64,000 nt of DNA from Segatella copri (GTDB lineage: Bacteria; Bacteroidota; Bacteroidia; Bacteroidales; Bacteroidaceae). Numbering within the stretch: position 1 is the first letter of the stretch; the number at the start of each line of letters is the position of its first letter. The stretch spans positions 62,001 to 126,000 of the forward strand of contig NZ_JAPDVG010000002.1 in assembly GCF_026015625.1 (NCBI RefSeq). The letters run 5' to 3'. Of this stretch, positions 27,987 to 36,864 are shown one piece after another. The notes beneath the pieces were generated by a model. It saw only the letters and a list, made by a program, of their open reading frames with translations, did not search any database and was not told the origin of the DNA. Both the position numbers and the translations under genes were made by a program.

Positions 27987-28954
27987 TTAAGTTTTAAGTC
28001 TCTTAAAATGAAACTTGTATATAATTCCTATAAAAACTACATTTAAGAATATATATATCATGAGTCTATAAGGATTATGAACATATACAAGGTCAAGAAA
28101 CAATTGTGTAAAAACATTAGTCAAATATATCATTAATGACTCTGCACCCATGAATTCTAAGAAATGAACTATTTTAATAGTCAAAAACTTTTTTAACCAC
28201 CAACATATAATAATAAACACCGGCATATAAAGTGAAGTCAAAAAGAACGAAGTAACATAAAATATATTTAATATATTCATTAATAATAAAAATATTCCTA
28301 GACAGACCATTACTGTGATAAGCCAGCTAAAATTTCTCAAAGAATTATATGTGGGGGGGTACTGCTTTTATACATAACTATTCCTAAATAGAATACCGGT
28401 ATTCTAGCCAAAAAGCAAATATATTTCCACTCAATTTCATTTATATTGTAAAAAGTAAAAAATAAACTTGCACTTATGAGCAATACTATAAAAGTTCTAA
28501 AAGACACTAGAGGATAGATCAATGGGAAAGATAAATAGAAAATTACTAACGCTGCCAGATACCAATCAATAAACCAACCTCCAATATTATAATATGACAA
28601 CGTAGTTATATTACAAAACAAGTCCCATATACTAATATTTTTATTACCTAAAGTTACCCCTAAGATAGTAGCAACAATAGCATATACAATATATTTTGGC
28701 ATAATCCTTTTTAATCTTCTTAACCAAAATGACCATATAGAATTTTTCTTGTAAGAAAAACACAATCCATAACCACTTAAGAATAAAAAGGAATCAACAC
28801 CAATAAAACCGTATTTGAAAATAAATAATCCGCCCCATGCTATATACGCATGAAATAGTAAAACCGCAAGCATGCTTACTCCCATTAAAAAGGAGCGGTT
28901 TTTATTAAAAGAGTCAATACACTTTACAGCACTAGAGTTATACTTTTCACACAT
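27987..28954 (-). CDS. Acyltransferase 3 family membrane O-acyltransferase, out of frame at a C7 tract (phase OFF)
   Basis: From the ATG at 28954 the frame reads SFLMGVSMLAVLLFHAYIAW (the family histidine) and several helices, then at ACCCCCCCA runs into a stop after KSSTPPHIIL. The remaining third (28340 to 27987) is in another frame. One added C (eight instead of seven; tract 28353-28359) gives a continuous 322-residue acyltransferase. It would acetylate the glycan. The neighbours are Wzy and a hexapeptide acetyltransferase. As sequenced the enzyme is truncated. Confidence 0.8.
28353..28359. repeat. Homopolymeric G7 tract (C7 in the gene), phase switch, gene off
   Basis: Seven G on the plus strand split the acyltransferase 27987-28954 into two frames. 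Eight would join them. Confidence 0.7.
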
Positions 28955-28960
28955 AAGCTA

Positions 28961-29662
28961 TCATATAATATTTTTAACATTACTAAATTTCTCAGAATTC
29001 GTTTTAAGCCAATCCCAATCAAAATTCCACCATTTTAATGAACTTATTTTTTTTATTTCACTTTCAGAAAACCTAGTTTTTGTTTTCTTTGCTGGTATAC
29101 CAACATTTATCGAAAATGGATCTATATCTTTTATTACCAACGAATTCGCACCAATAATAGCACCATCACCTATAGTAACTCCAGACATAATAGAAACATT
29201 ATCACCTATCCATACATCACTACCAATTTCAACTAAGAATCCATTTCTTGTTAATGGTACTTCATCAAAAAGTTGCTTACTCACAAAAGTAAACCCCGCT
29301 GCATTTGAAGATTTTGAGAAAAAAGCAGGATGAGTTGAAACAAATGTAGATGTAGGATGTTTACCGGCTATAATATGAATATTAGAAGCTATAGAACTGA
29401 ACTTACCGACCTTGACTTTAGTCCACTTATTATATGCTCCAATATAACTACCCAATCCAAGTTCTACACTTTTTAATTTAGAATCTTCACCAATTGAATT
29501 ATATCCTTCAAATATACAGTTCGTATCAGCGAAAGAATTACCCAAAAAACGAACATGTTTACTATACAGTTTCACTTTATTTCTAAAAAACATAATTTGA
29601 TGAATATGCCCCCCCATAAAGGACTTAATTTGCTTAACACATAAAATTAATAACGATTTCAT
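28961..29662 (-). CDS. Hexapeptide-repeat acetyltransferase (serine acetyltransferase/CatB-like)
   Basis: The 233-residue protein has left-handed beta-helix repeats (IGEDSKLKSVELGLGSYIGA) and IGDNVSIMSGVTIGDGAIIG with NVGIPAKKTKTRFS at the end, typical of sugar O-acetyltransferases of the CatB/LbH group. It carries the catalytic His in AGKHPTST. A G7 tract lies at codons 16-18 (MGGH), in frame here; slippage would abolish expression unless translation starts at the internal Met24. It is 6 bp from the next acyltransferase and 8 bp from the flippase. Confidence 0.82.
   Translation of the reverse strand: MKSLLILCVKQIKSFMGGHIHQIMFFRNKVKLYSKHVRFLGNSFADTNCIFEGYNSIGEDSKLKSVELGLGSYIGAYNKWTKVKVGKFSSIASNIHIIAGKHPTSTFVSTHPAFFSKSSNAAGFTFVSKQLFDEVPLTRNGFLVEIGSDVWIGDNVSIMSGVTIGDGAIIGANSLVIKDIDPFSINVGIPAKKTKTRFSESEIKKISSLKWWNFDWDWLKTNSEKFSNVKNII
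29609..29615. repeat. Homopolymeric C7 tract (G7 in the gene), in frame
   Basis: Seven C on the plus strand near the start of the acetyltransferase gene encode M-G-G. A one-base change would frameshift the N-terminus. Confidence 0.6.
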
Positions 29663-29670
29663 ACACTATA

Positions 29671-31014
29671 CTATTTTATCCAAATTCCTGTAGCTTTTTG
29701 CTTCAAAATTAAATTTATTTGCTTCGTAAAAACGACAGCATAAAAAAGGGTTATAACTGTCATTGAACATACAACACCACAACCACCAATATACTTGCCT
29801 AAGAAAAACGATAAAGGGATATGTATACACACACCCAACAATGAGATATACGTCTGAATTTTAATTGCACCAATTCCATTCAATGTCATTGTTTGCAAAT
29901 TAGTCCAAGTTGTGACAATCATATAAACACAAACACAAACACTCATTAAAAATGGTATATGTACCTTTTCGCCAATCCAAATTCTATATACAAATGGCGA
30001 ACAAAACAGCATTACTAACATTACAAGAGCTAATATCATAAATACTTTTACCATTTTGCGATAAATACCATTCATCCAAGAGAAATCCTTACGTGTAAAA
30101 GCATCAGTAAACGCAGGCCATAGTGGTGTCAAAATAATATTATATACCATCATAGCCGCATTAAGATATTTATAAGCAATATTATACGATGTCACGTCAT
30201 TAGGACCAGAGACATTTGAAATCAATATATTAGTCGCTTGGAACATAATTACAACTTGTATTTGAATCACAAAAAATTTATACCCCAAAGACCACAAACT
30301 TTTAATATATGAAAAGTTAATACTTTTAATGGATGGACTAACTAATTTAAATTTAGTGTGATAAAAAAATAAAGAGGAAATTGAAATTACAAATATTGGA
30401 ACGGCAGAAATTGCAAATGCTAATGCAACAAGAGAAGGAGGACACCATTTTGTCAAGCCCCAAATTATACCTAATGAAATAATGTTGCCTATTACAGGGA
30501 AAGTTGAAGACAATGCTACTTGCTGAAATGCTGCTATTACAGTAGAAAGGACATTTACTATCATTTGTAAGCAAAAGCATGCAACCAATATGTATAAAGC
30601 ATTTTGTATTTCTTCCCGATAAATGCTATTAACATTTAAGAAAGCTGCCCAATCAAAATATGGTATGACCAATTCTAATATTAAACACAAAGGAACAAAT
30701 ATAAGAATCATTAACAGATATGTAGTAGAAACTAATGATTTTCCACGATTCCATTGCTTTAAAGCAATAGCTTCCCCTAACTTATTTTTTAAACCAAGAG
30801 TAAAACCTACATCAAAAAAGGACAAACATAAAAGAACAGAAGAAAGAGTTAGCCAGATACCATATAATTCAGAGGAAAGATAACCTAAAGTCAAAGGAAC
30901 AAGTACAAATGAAACCATAATGCTTATACCTTTAATTCCAAATGAAGCTATAATATTTTTCTTTAATAATATTGTTCTTGAATTTCCCTGATTTATTTTT
31001 TTTAAAAAATCCAT
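29671..31014 (-). CDS. wzx: Polysaccharide flippase (Wzx/MATE-like)
   Basis: The 447-residue protein has about twelve hydrophobic helices, beginning with a positively charged start and FGIKGISIMVSFVLVPLTLG, the usual opening of Wzx-type flippases. LSSELYGIWLTLSSVL is also characteristic. It moves the lipid-linked repeat unit across the inner membrane for Wzy to polymerise. It sits directly after RmlA (26 bp) and before the acetyltransferase (8 bp), in one operon. Confidence 0.88.
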   Translation of the reverse strand: MDFLKKINQGNSRTILLKKNIIASFGIKGISIMVSFVLVPLTLGYLSSELYGIWLTLSSVLLCLSFFDVGFTLGLKNKLGEAIALKQWNRGKSLVSTTYLLMILIFVPLCLILELVIPYFDWAAFLNVNSIYREEIQNALYILVACFCLQMIVNVLSTVIAAFQQVALSSTFPVIGNIISLGIIWGLTKWCPPSLVALAFAISAVPIFVISISSLFFYHTKFKLVSPSIKSINFSYIKSLWSLGYKFFVIQIQVVIMFQATNILISNVSGPNDVTSYNIAYKYLNAAMMVYNIILTPLWPAFTDAFTRKDFSWMNGIYRKMVKVFMILALVMLVMLFCSPFVYRIWIGEKVHIPFLMSVCVCVYMIVTTWTNLQTMTLNGIGAIKIQTYISLLGVCIHIPLSFFLGKYIGGCGVVCSMTVITLFYAVVFTKQINLILKQKATGIWIK

Positions 31015-31040
31015 TACAAAATATGTAAACTGAAGTTAAA

Positions 31041-31949
31041 TTAATATTCTAAATTCTTTTTTAATGTCTGATCTTTCTCTTCAAGTATTGAAAGGAGATA
31101 CTTGCCATAGTCATTCTTCAACATTGGCTGAGCATTCTCTCTCAACTGTTCTGCGGTAATCCATCCCTGGCGGTATGCTATACCTTCCAAACAAGCCACC
31201 TTCAAGCCCTGGCGCTTCTCCAAAACTTCGATAAAGGTAGATGCCTCTGAAAGGGAATCATGAGTTCCGGTATCAAGCCAGGCAAATCCTCTTGCCATAG
31301 TCTGTACCTTCAGTTGCTTATCCTTCAGAAACTCCTGGTTGACGGTTGTAATTTCCAACTCACCACGAGCAGATGGCTTGATATGCTTAGCTACTTCTAC
31401 CACCTTGTTAGGATAGAAGTATAAACCTACCACTGCATAGTTGCTCTTTGGATGCTGAGGCTTCTCTTCAATGCTCAGGCAATTGCCTTGCTCATCAAAC
31501 TCTGCCACGCCATATCGCTCAGGATCGCTTACACGATAGCCAAAAACGGTAGCCTTGTTATTCTGCTCTGCATCTACTACTGCCTGATGCAGCATCTGAT
31601 TTAATCCTGCACCATAGAAGATATTATCGCCTAATACGAGGCAAGCAGCCTCATCGCCAATAAATTTCTCTCCGATAATGAAGGCTTGGGCTAAGCCATC
31701 TGGTGATGGCTGCTCTGCATACTCAAACTTCACACCTAACTGGCTTCCGTCGCCTAAAAGGCGTTTGAAACCTGGCAGGTCAAATGGTGTTGAAATAATG
31801 AGTATCTCACGGATCCCTGCCAACATCAATACTGATATTGGGTAATATATCATTGGTTTATCAAAGATTGGTATCAGCTGCTTACTGATACCCTTTGTGA
31901 TAGGGTACAAGCGTGTACCGCTACCACCTGCTAATACTATTCCTTTCAT
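31041..31949 (-). CDS. rmlA: Glucose-1-phosphate thymidylyltransferase
   Basis: The 302-residue protein carries [20 protein letters not shown] and [15 protein letters not shown], the nucleotidyl-transfer motif of RmlA, with LGDNIFYG and [11 protein letters not shown] further on. It joins dTTP and glucose-1-phosphate to make dTDP-glucose, the entry point for deoxysugars. With the 2,3-dehydratase module it implies a dTDP-linked dideoxyhexose. The 4,6-dehydratase (RmlB) is not in this window and may lie elsewhere. Length and motifs are complete. Confidence 0.95.
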   Translation of the reverse strand: MKGIVLAGGSGTRLYPITKGISKQLIPIFDKPMIYYPISVLMLAGIREILIISTPFDLPGFKRLLGDGSQLGVKFEYAEQPSPDGLAQAFIIGEKFIGDEAACLVLGDNIFYGAGLNQMLHQAVVDAEQNNKATVFGYRVSDPERYGVAEFDEQGNCLSIEEKPQHPKSNYAVVGLYFYPNKVVEVAKHIKPSARGELEITTVNQEFLKDKQLKVQTMARGFAWLDTGTHDSLSEASTFIEVLEKRQGLKVACLEGIAYRQGWITAEQLRENAQPMLKNDYGKYLLSILEEKDQTLKKNLEY

Positions 31950-31962
31950 GACATGATATTAA

Positions 31963-32180
31963 TTATTTTCCAAATTCTTTAATTCTCTGTTCCTCTTTCA
32001 AAGAGCAAACAAGCAGTTGTCCGTGCTTCTCGGCTACGATATAGCCATCCAAGCCTTGAACTACCACCTTGCTTTCATCGGCTGTATGAACCACGCAGTT
32101 CTTGCATTCATACAATCGGATGTCCTTGCCTACCTTGGCATTGCCAGCCTCATCTTGTGGAAGCAAGGTACGGAGGCAAT
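31963..32180 (-). pseudogene. Fragment of manC (3' end only)
   Basis: This is the last ~70 codons of mannose-1-phosphate guanylyltransferase (LRTLLPQDEAGNAKVGKDIR... ending LKEEQRIKEFGK) with no start of its own. It matches the 3' part of the truncated manC at 35274-36227 closely but has the intact ending. Homology breaks at about 32178, where the inserted membrane protein gene begins. It looks like a duplicated target-gene end. Confidence 0.8.
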
Positions 32181-32194
32181 ACGATACCACTTAT

Positions 32195-34696
32195 TTAATC
32201 TACTTCTACAAATGACGAAGATGATTCTTTTAGTATTTCTATTGTATCACCTACATTTAAATCACGAGAACTCTTAATTGAAACCTCCACCCAAATATTC
32301 TCTAACAAGACAGCATAAGAATTAAAATGTTTAGCTAAAACTCTGCCTTTGAGTACATCTCCAAAATTAATAGTTTCTATTCTAGATTCATTTAACGCAG
32401 TTAAAGCCTTTAAGCTCAAATATACAACATTTTTATTTAAGTCAATTTTCTTTAAGACTATAGGACATGAATAAGAACCATCGAAAAACAAATCTAAATC
32501 TTGAACAAAATAGTCATTGCTGATCTCTGATTTCAACAATAATGCTTCAACAGACTTTTTACGCTTAGATCTTATTAAAAAATAAACTCCTTCGTCGGCA
32601 ACTTTAATCATTTTCAATCTCGATAGTATTTGACCCTCCTTAAATTCTTTATTAAATTCTGCTAAAGGCGGTATTATAAAAGGTTTAAAGGTGCCTATTA
32701 AAGATGTACCACGTTTATCTATTTCCTTAATATTAACGGTATAGGATTTGCCAATATGAGTTTTATAGTTATTTTTTCCTATATATGTCTCAGAGGATGG
32801 AATGAAGACTTTATATTTCGAATCTATCAATCCCACAACACCATAAGAATTTATTAACTCTATTTCACAGATTGCATTCTTATCATCAGGTAAGCCTTCA
32901 TAAAAGGAAATATAAGGAGAAGTTTTATCCTTATAAGTTAAAATGATAATTTTTTGTTGCGAATCAATCTTTTTAATTCTAACTTTTATCCAATCATTTC
33001 TCTTAAAAGTTTTTTTCACTTCAACGATATCGTTAAACCAGGATATTTCAGAGTTAGGAAGAATTGCAAATAATCCATTCGAGAGTTCGGTTTCAATGCA
33101 AGTTTCTGTCTTTGCTAAAATTTGGATATTTATCTCATCATCTACATGAAATCCTATATTTTCCCATGGATTTATCAAATCCACATATTTTAGCTCAAGG
33201 CAATTATTAATATAATCTATTTCCTTGATATAAAAATCAGCTTCATAACCGATAGGGAACAACTCATGGAGAAACGCAAAACGGCTATATGTAAGATTAC
33301 GTCTATATGCTATGCACCTTTGATTCGTATCTTTTACTAAAAGTGTAATAAACTGATCGTCTGCAGCTTGTACAACACATAACACTCTTGCCCCAACGGA
33401 AAAATTACTATTAAACAACAAATTAGGATTGCTTGATGTATTTAAAACAGAAGCATAAACTTTCCCTCCATCAATAATCCTCAAAGGAATTACCTCCAGT
33501 GTCATACCTGGAGTATAATAACTCTTTAATCTCAATTGTACATTATCAGTAATTTCTTTTCTATTTATGATAATTTGCAATCCATTATAATCTCCGATAA
33601 TGTTATCAGTATAAACACTAGTAATCGAACATTCTATTGATGATTCTTCTTTTATAGAATTATTAATGTCTGCATATGATTTTGCCATATCTGCATCACT
33701 TTTCACTTCTATGCAATAGCAAATATTATCTCTTCCTAAAAAGTCTTTATAAACTTCCGGTCCATTTAACAAATTATAATTTCCCGTGGATATAAGTTCA
33801 CTATAAACTCGTTCGAGTATTTCTATTTTTTCATTTCTTGCTAATAAATAAAAAGTATTTATACCATGTGCAAAACCTTCTCTAATTCTTCGCAAATATG
33901 GTTTAACTCCTTGTTCAGCATATGTTTCTAATCGCGCAACTAATAATACGGCAACTTTTAAAGTTACAGAATTAAAAGCAAGAGGAGTCAATTCATCAAA
34001 ATCCCTTGAAGCTATATTATAAACAAATGTCAAGAAATTCCTAGATTCATCAACGAGGTTACTGTTTCTAACTCGACCAACTAGCTTGTTTCCCCAAATA
34101 GCATATTCACGAAGTAATACACGTGTAAACAAGCCTTCATCTTCAACCTTTGATACCTTATTAAAGGCATCTTCATATCTATCTATATCTTCATTACAGG
34201 TATTTATATATTGCGTAACTATATAATTTTTTTGAGGTGTCTTTCTTAAAAACTCTCTGATAACAGCAAAATCAATGGCTTTTATAATTCCTCTATCAAG
34301 ATATGGTTTACTGTTTAACAACAACGTATTTTGGATATAAATTGAAGTAGTATTTATAATGTTTTGTGTATTATCTTGATCATACTTTAATAACACTATA
34401 GCTTTACCAGGTTCTAGTCTCACTTTACCTTGGTTATCTGATTTAACCCATTTTACAGAAAACTCTGGCAAATTTAATTCTGGAACAATTCTGTTAAGTT
34501 CTTTTATAGAAGTTGTACCATTTGTCTCAATTGATAATTTTGTTGTACTTGACTTAAACCAACCAAATGTAGCTGCAATAAAAGACATAATATCCGTTAA
34601 GAAATTACGAATATTATTGTAGTACTTCATAGCTATAATAAGAACTACTCCACCAACACCCAAATAAGAAAAAAAAGTAATTACTATTGATTCCAT
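32195..34696 (-). CDS. Membrane-anchored protein with repeated S1/OB-like domains
   Basis: Translation probably begins at the ATG at 34696 (2 bp after the small gene's stop), giving about 833 residues. A single hydrophobic helix lies near residues 5-25. The middle is helical (FAHGINTFYLLARNEK). The C-terminal half holds several beta-rich segments (WIKVRIKKIDSQQKIIILTY, YTVNIKEIDKRGTSLIGTF, and one ending VVYLSLKAL) that look like S1/OB folds binding RNA or proteins. I do not know a named family. It forms a two-gene unit with a zinc-ribbon protein, between two copies of the manC end. Confidence 0.6.
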   Translation of the reverse strand: MESIVITFFSYLGVGGVVLIIAMKYYNNIRNFLTDIMSFIAATFGWFKSSTTKLSIETNGTTSIKELNRIVPELNLPEFSVKWVKSDNQGKVRLEPGKAIVLLKYDQDNTQNIINTTSIYIQNTLLLNSKPYLDRGIIKAIDFAVIREFLRKTPQKNYIVTQYINTCNEDIDRYEDAFNKVSKVEDEGLFTRVLLREYAIWGNKLVGRVRNSNLVDESRNFLTFVYNIASRDFDELTPLAFNSVTLKVAVLLVARLETYAEQGVKPYLRRIREGFAHGINTFYLLARNEKIEILERVYSELISTGNYNLLNGPEVYKDFLGRDNICYCIEVKSDADMAKSYADINNSIKEESSIECSITSVYTDNIIGDYNGLQIIINRKEITDNVQLRLKSYYTPGMTLEVIPLRIIDGGKVYASVLNTSSNPNLLFNSNFSVGARVLCVVQAADDQFITLLVKDTNQRCIAYRRNLTYSRFAFLHELFPIGYEADFYIKEIDYINNCLELKYVDLINPWENIGFHVDDEINIQILAKTETCIETELSNGLFAILPNSEISWFNDIVEVKKTFKRNDWIKVRIKKIDSQQKIIILTYKDKTSPYISFYEGLPDDKNAICEIELINSYGVVGLIDSKYKVFIPSSETYIGKNNYKTHIGKSYTVNIKEIDKRGTSLIGTFKPFIIPPLAEFNKEFKEGQILSRLKMIKVADEGVYFLIRSKRKKSVEALLLKSEISNDYFVQDLDLFFDGSYSCPIVLKKIDLNKNVVYLSLKALTALNESRIETINFGDVLKGRVLAKHFNSYAVLLENIWVEVSIKSSRDLNVGDTIEILKESSSSFVEVD

Positions 34697-34698
34697 AT

Positions 34699-34926
34699 TT
34701 ATTTTACAGAATTTACACATTCAATGCTGGTACAATAAAACTTTAATTTAATTCCATCAATGGTTTCATATGGCATCAAAGTACTTATATTATCTATAGT
34801 TACTTTTCTCCCACAACATTCGCATCTAATATTTCCATTGATAAATTCTTCATATTGCCCAGTTTGAATAAGGATTTTATATAAGTCTTTATCCATAATA
34901 GCATTAATGAATTCTTCCTTTCTCAT
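34699..34926 (-). CDS. Small zinc-ribbon-like protein (75 residues)
   Basis: The product begins MRKEEFINAIMDKDLYKIL and carries C-E-C-C near residue 35 plus two more Cys near the end (FYCTSIEC), a pattern for one zinc. The length and position just before the membrane protein (stop 34699, next ATG 34696) show translational coupling. It may regulate or assist the membrane protein. It has no recognised family name. Confidence 0.65.
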   Translation of the reverse strand: MRKEEFINAIMDKDLYKILIQTGQYEEFINGNIRCECCGRKVTIDNISTLMPYETIDGIKLKFYCTSIECVNSVK

Positions 34927-35051
34927 GACATTTATCTTTTAATAATTCCACAACAATATATTATTTAACTCTGAATAAGCAACTTTATAATCATATCTAT
35001 ATTATTTTTCTCCCAAAAACCTACCATATCATAGCTTATTGGGGATGTTAA

Positions 35052-35190
35052 AAAGACAGCAAACACCTAAATAAATCAGATGTTGCAAGAGTCTTTGATA
35101 AATATTCTCAGACTTGTGGTAGAAGTGAAGCTCAGCAAAGAGCACGCCGTATACTCAATTTTCCAATAACTTCATTAATATTACTTTACA
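35052..35190 (+). pseudogene. Remnant of a small plus-strand gene
   Basis: A stop-free plus-strand stretch reads KDSKHLNKSDVARVFDKYSQ followed by TCGRSEAQQRARRI. It is helical and charged, with no start of its own. It sits at the junction between the inserted unit and the second manC copy. It could be a trace of the incoming element, or chance. Confidence 0.3.
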
Positions 35191-35273
35191 AATTCTTTAA
35201 TTCTCTGTTCCTCTTTCAAAGATCAGACAAACAGTTGTCCATTCTTTTCGGCTACGATATAGTCATCCAAGCC

Positions 35274-36227
35274 TTAAACTACCACCTTGCTTTCATCGGC
35301 TGCATGAACCACGCAGTTCTTGCATTCATACAAGCGGATGTCCTTGCCTACCTTGGCATTGCCTGCCTCATCTTGTGGAAGCAAGGTACGAAGACTACCC
35401 CAGCTGCCTAAGTCACTCCAGCCAAATTCGGCTGGCAAGGTATAGATTTCCTTAGACTTCTCCATCACGGCATAGTCAATGCTTATCTTCTCGCAGGTTG
35501 GGAAGAGTTTGCCGACCACCTCTTTCTCCTGTTCAGTATAGAAAGAAGGTGCCATCTCGTCCATGATGCTGGCTAGCTGAGGCTGGAAGGTGCGGATTGC
35601 CTTGCTGATGGTATCAATGTTCCATACAAAGATTCCGGCATTCCAATAGTAATTGCCAGCGGCAAGGTATTGCTCGGCTGTCTCCAGGTTTGGCTTTTCC
35701 TTGAAAGCCTCAACCTTGTAGATTTCATCTACGGATGTTGGCTCTGCTGAGGCTATATAGCCATAGCCTGTTTCTGGGCGGCTTGGCTTAATACCGATCG
35801 TAACGATGGCGTTCTTATCGGATGTATAGCTCAATGCCTTGCTGAGCACTCGCTGATACTCCGAGGTATTGATGACCAGGGCATCGGATGGTGTCACCAC
35901 GATGTTGGCATCAGGATGCTTCTTCTGAATCTTCCAGCAGGCATAAGCAATACATGGAGCTGTATTGCGAGCCTCTGGCTCTGCTAATATGTTATCTACT
36001 GGCATGTCAGGGATTTGCTCCTTGACAATGCTGATATATTTCTCATTGGTCACCACCCACATGTTTTCGACAGGACAGATTGGTTTCAATCTATCTACTG
36101 TCAATTGAATGAGGGAAAGGCCGACACCCATCACATCAATGAACTGCTTTGGGTAATCGGGGGTTGACATTGGCCAAAAGCGGCTACCTACGCCTCCGGC
36201 CATGATTATAATATGTGTATCCATCAT
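35274..36227 (-). CDS. manC: Mannose-1-phosphate guanylyltransferase, C-terminally truncated
   Basis: The 317-residue protein has IIMAGGVGSRFWPMSTPDYP and PKQFIDVM, the nucleotidyltransferase motif, and AGNYYWNAGIFVW and FGWSDLGSW of the GMP group. It makes GDP-mannose. A C-to-T change turns CAA into TAA at 35274-35276, removing the last 31 residues that are present in the fragment at 31963-32180; a second in-frame stop lies 3' of it. The catalytic domain is complete, so activity may be retained. The start could be either of two adjacent ATGs. Confidence 0.85.
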   Translation of the reverse strand: MMDTHIIIMAGGVGSRFWPMSTPDYPKQFIDVMGVGLSLIQLTVDRLKPICPVENMWVVTNEKYISIVKEQIPDMPVDNILAEPEARNTAPCIAYACWKIQKKHPDANIVVTPSDALVINTSEYQRVLSKALSYTSDKNAIVTIGIKPSRPETGYGYIASAEPTSVDEIYKVEAFKEKPNLETAEQYLAAGNYYWNAGIFVWNIDTISKAIRTFQPQLASIMDEMAPSFYTEQEKEVVGKLFPTCEKISIDYAVMEKSKEIYTLPAEFGWSDLGSWGSLRTLLPQDEAGNAKVGKDIRLYECKNCVVHAADESKVVV

Positions 36228-36261
36228 AAATCTCTTTCTTTAATATTAAAGATTTTCTAAA

Positions 36262-36510
36262 ATCATCCCGTCCTTCTTTACCATTAAAGAAGGAGTTTTT
36301 TCTACCTCTCCGTCTCTCCTGCAAGGAAAGACTTTTTTCGAAAACCTACCCGTCCTTCCTTACCCTTAAGGAAGGCTCCACCTTTCTCATCAAGCCTCTC
36401 TTTCCTCAGGAACGAGAGGATGTAACCGCCCTCCGGTGCTCAGAACCGCTACGCTCTAAGGGTGACGGACCATCAAAGGTCTTCGCCATATTGTGCGGGA
36501 TGGGACCGCC
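36262..36510. repeat. Multi-hairpin repeat element, copy R1
   Basis: A hairpin (CCTTCTTTA...TAAAGAAGG, 36272-36293), two more stems, then the conserved 93-bp core at 36418-36510 that starts GGATGTAACCGCCCT and ends GGGATGGGACCGCC. The core's inner hairpin has arms GGACC/GGTC. It lies 80 bp past the 3' end of the 61-residue protein gene, in the same orientation as all other copies. Confidence 0.8.
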
Positions 36511-36590
36511 TTGATGCTGGGCTTTCTATACCTAACCTTAAGCCTTATTTACATGGATCAGCAAAAAGAAAAGACTAGTTATATATATTA

Positions 36591-36776
36591 TTATCTCCTC
36601 ATTAACTTTGCCGCAAATTCAAAGAAATCTGCAACGTTTTTGAAATCATCAAACTGCTGGCAATACATACTGGCATAAGGCTCAGGAAACCTACTGTGTA
36701 TATCTGCCTTTATCATGCTTGCCAAAGCCTCCTTTGTGTAGGCTTTCAGCAATTCGTTGTATTGTTCCTCGCTCAT
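36591..36776 (-). CDS. Hypothetical 61-residue protein
   Basis: MSEEQYNELLKAYTKEALAS opens an acidic, helical protein with no membrane segment or Cys pattern beyond one Cys. It lies 88 bp after the 612-residue membrane protein (copy 2), in the position held by the ADP-ribosyltransferase-like gene in copy 1, so it may be the partner or immunity protein of that copy. I recognise no family. Confidence 0.45.
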   Translation of the reverse strand: MSEEQYNELLKAYTKEALASMIKADIHSRFPEPYASMYCQQFDDFKNVADFFEFAAKLMRR

Positions 36777-36864
36777 AATATTATACTTGTTTCACGCTTG
36801 GTCACATACTGACCTATGAATTTACTGAGATTAAACAATTATATTGTATGTTTATGTTTTAATA

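Noticed and set aside
35274..36227. manC called a pseudogene
   Set aside because: All catalytic motifs remain; only the last 31 residues are lost, so function may persist.
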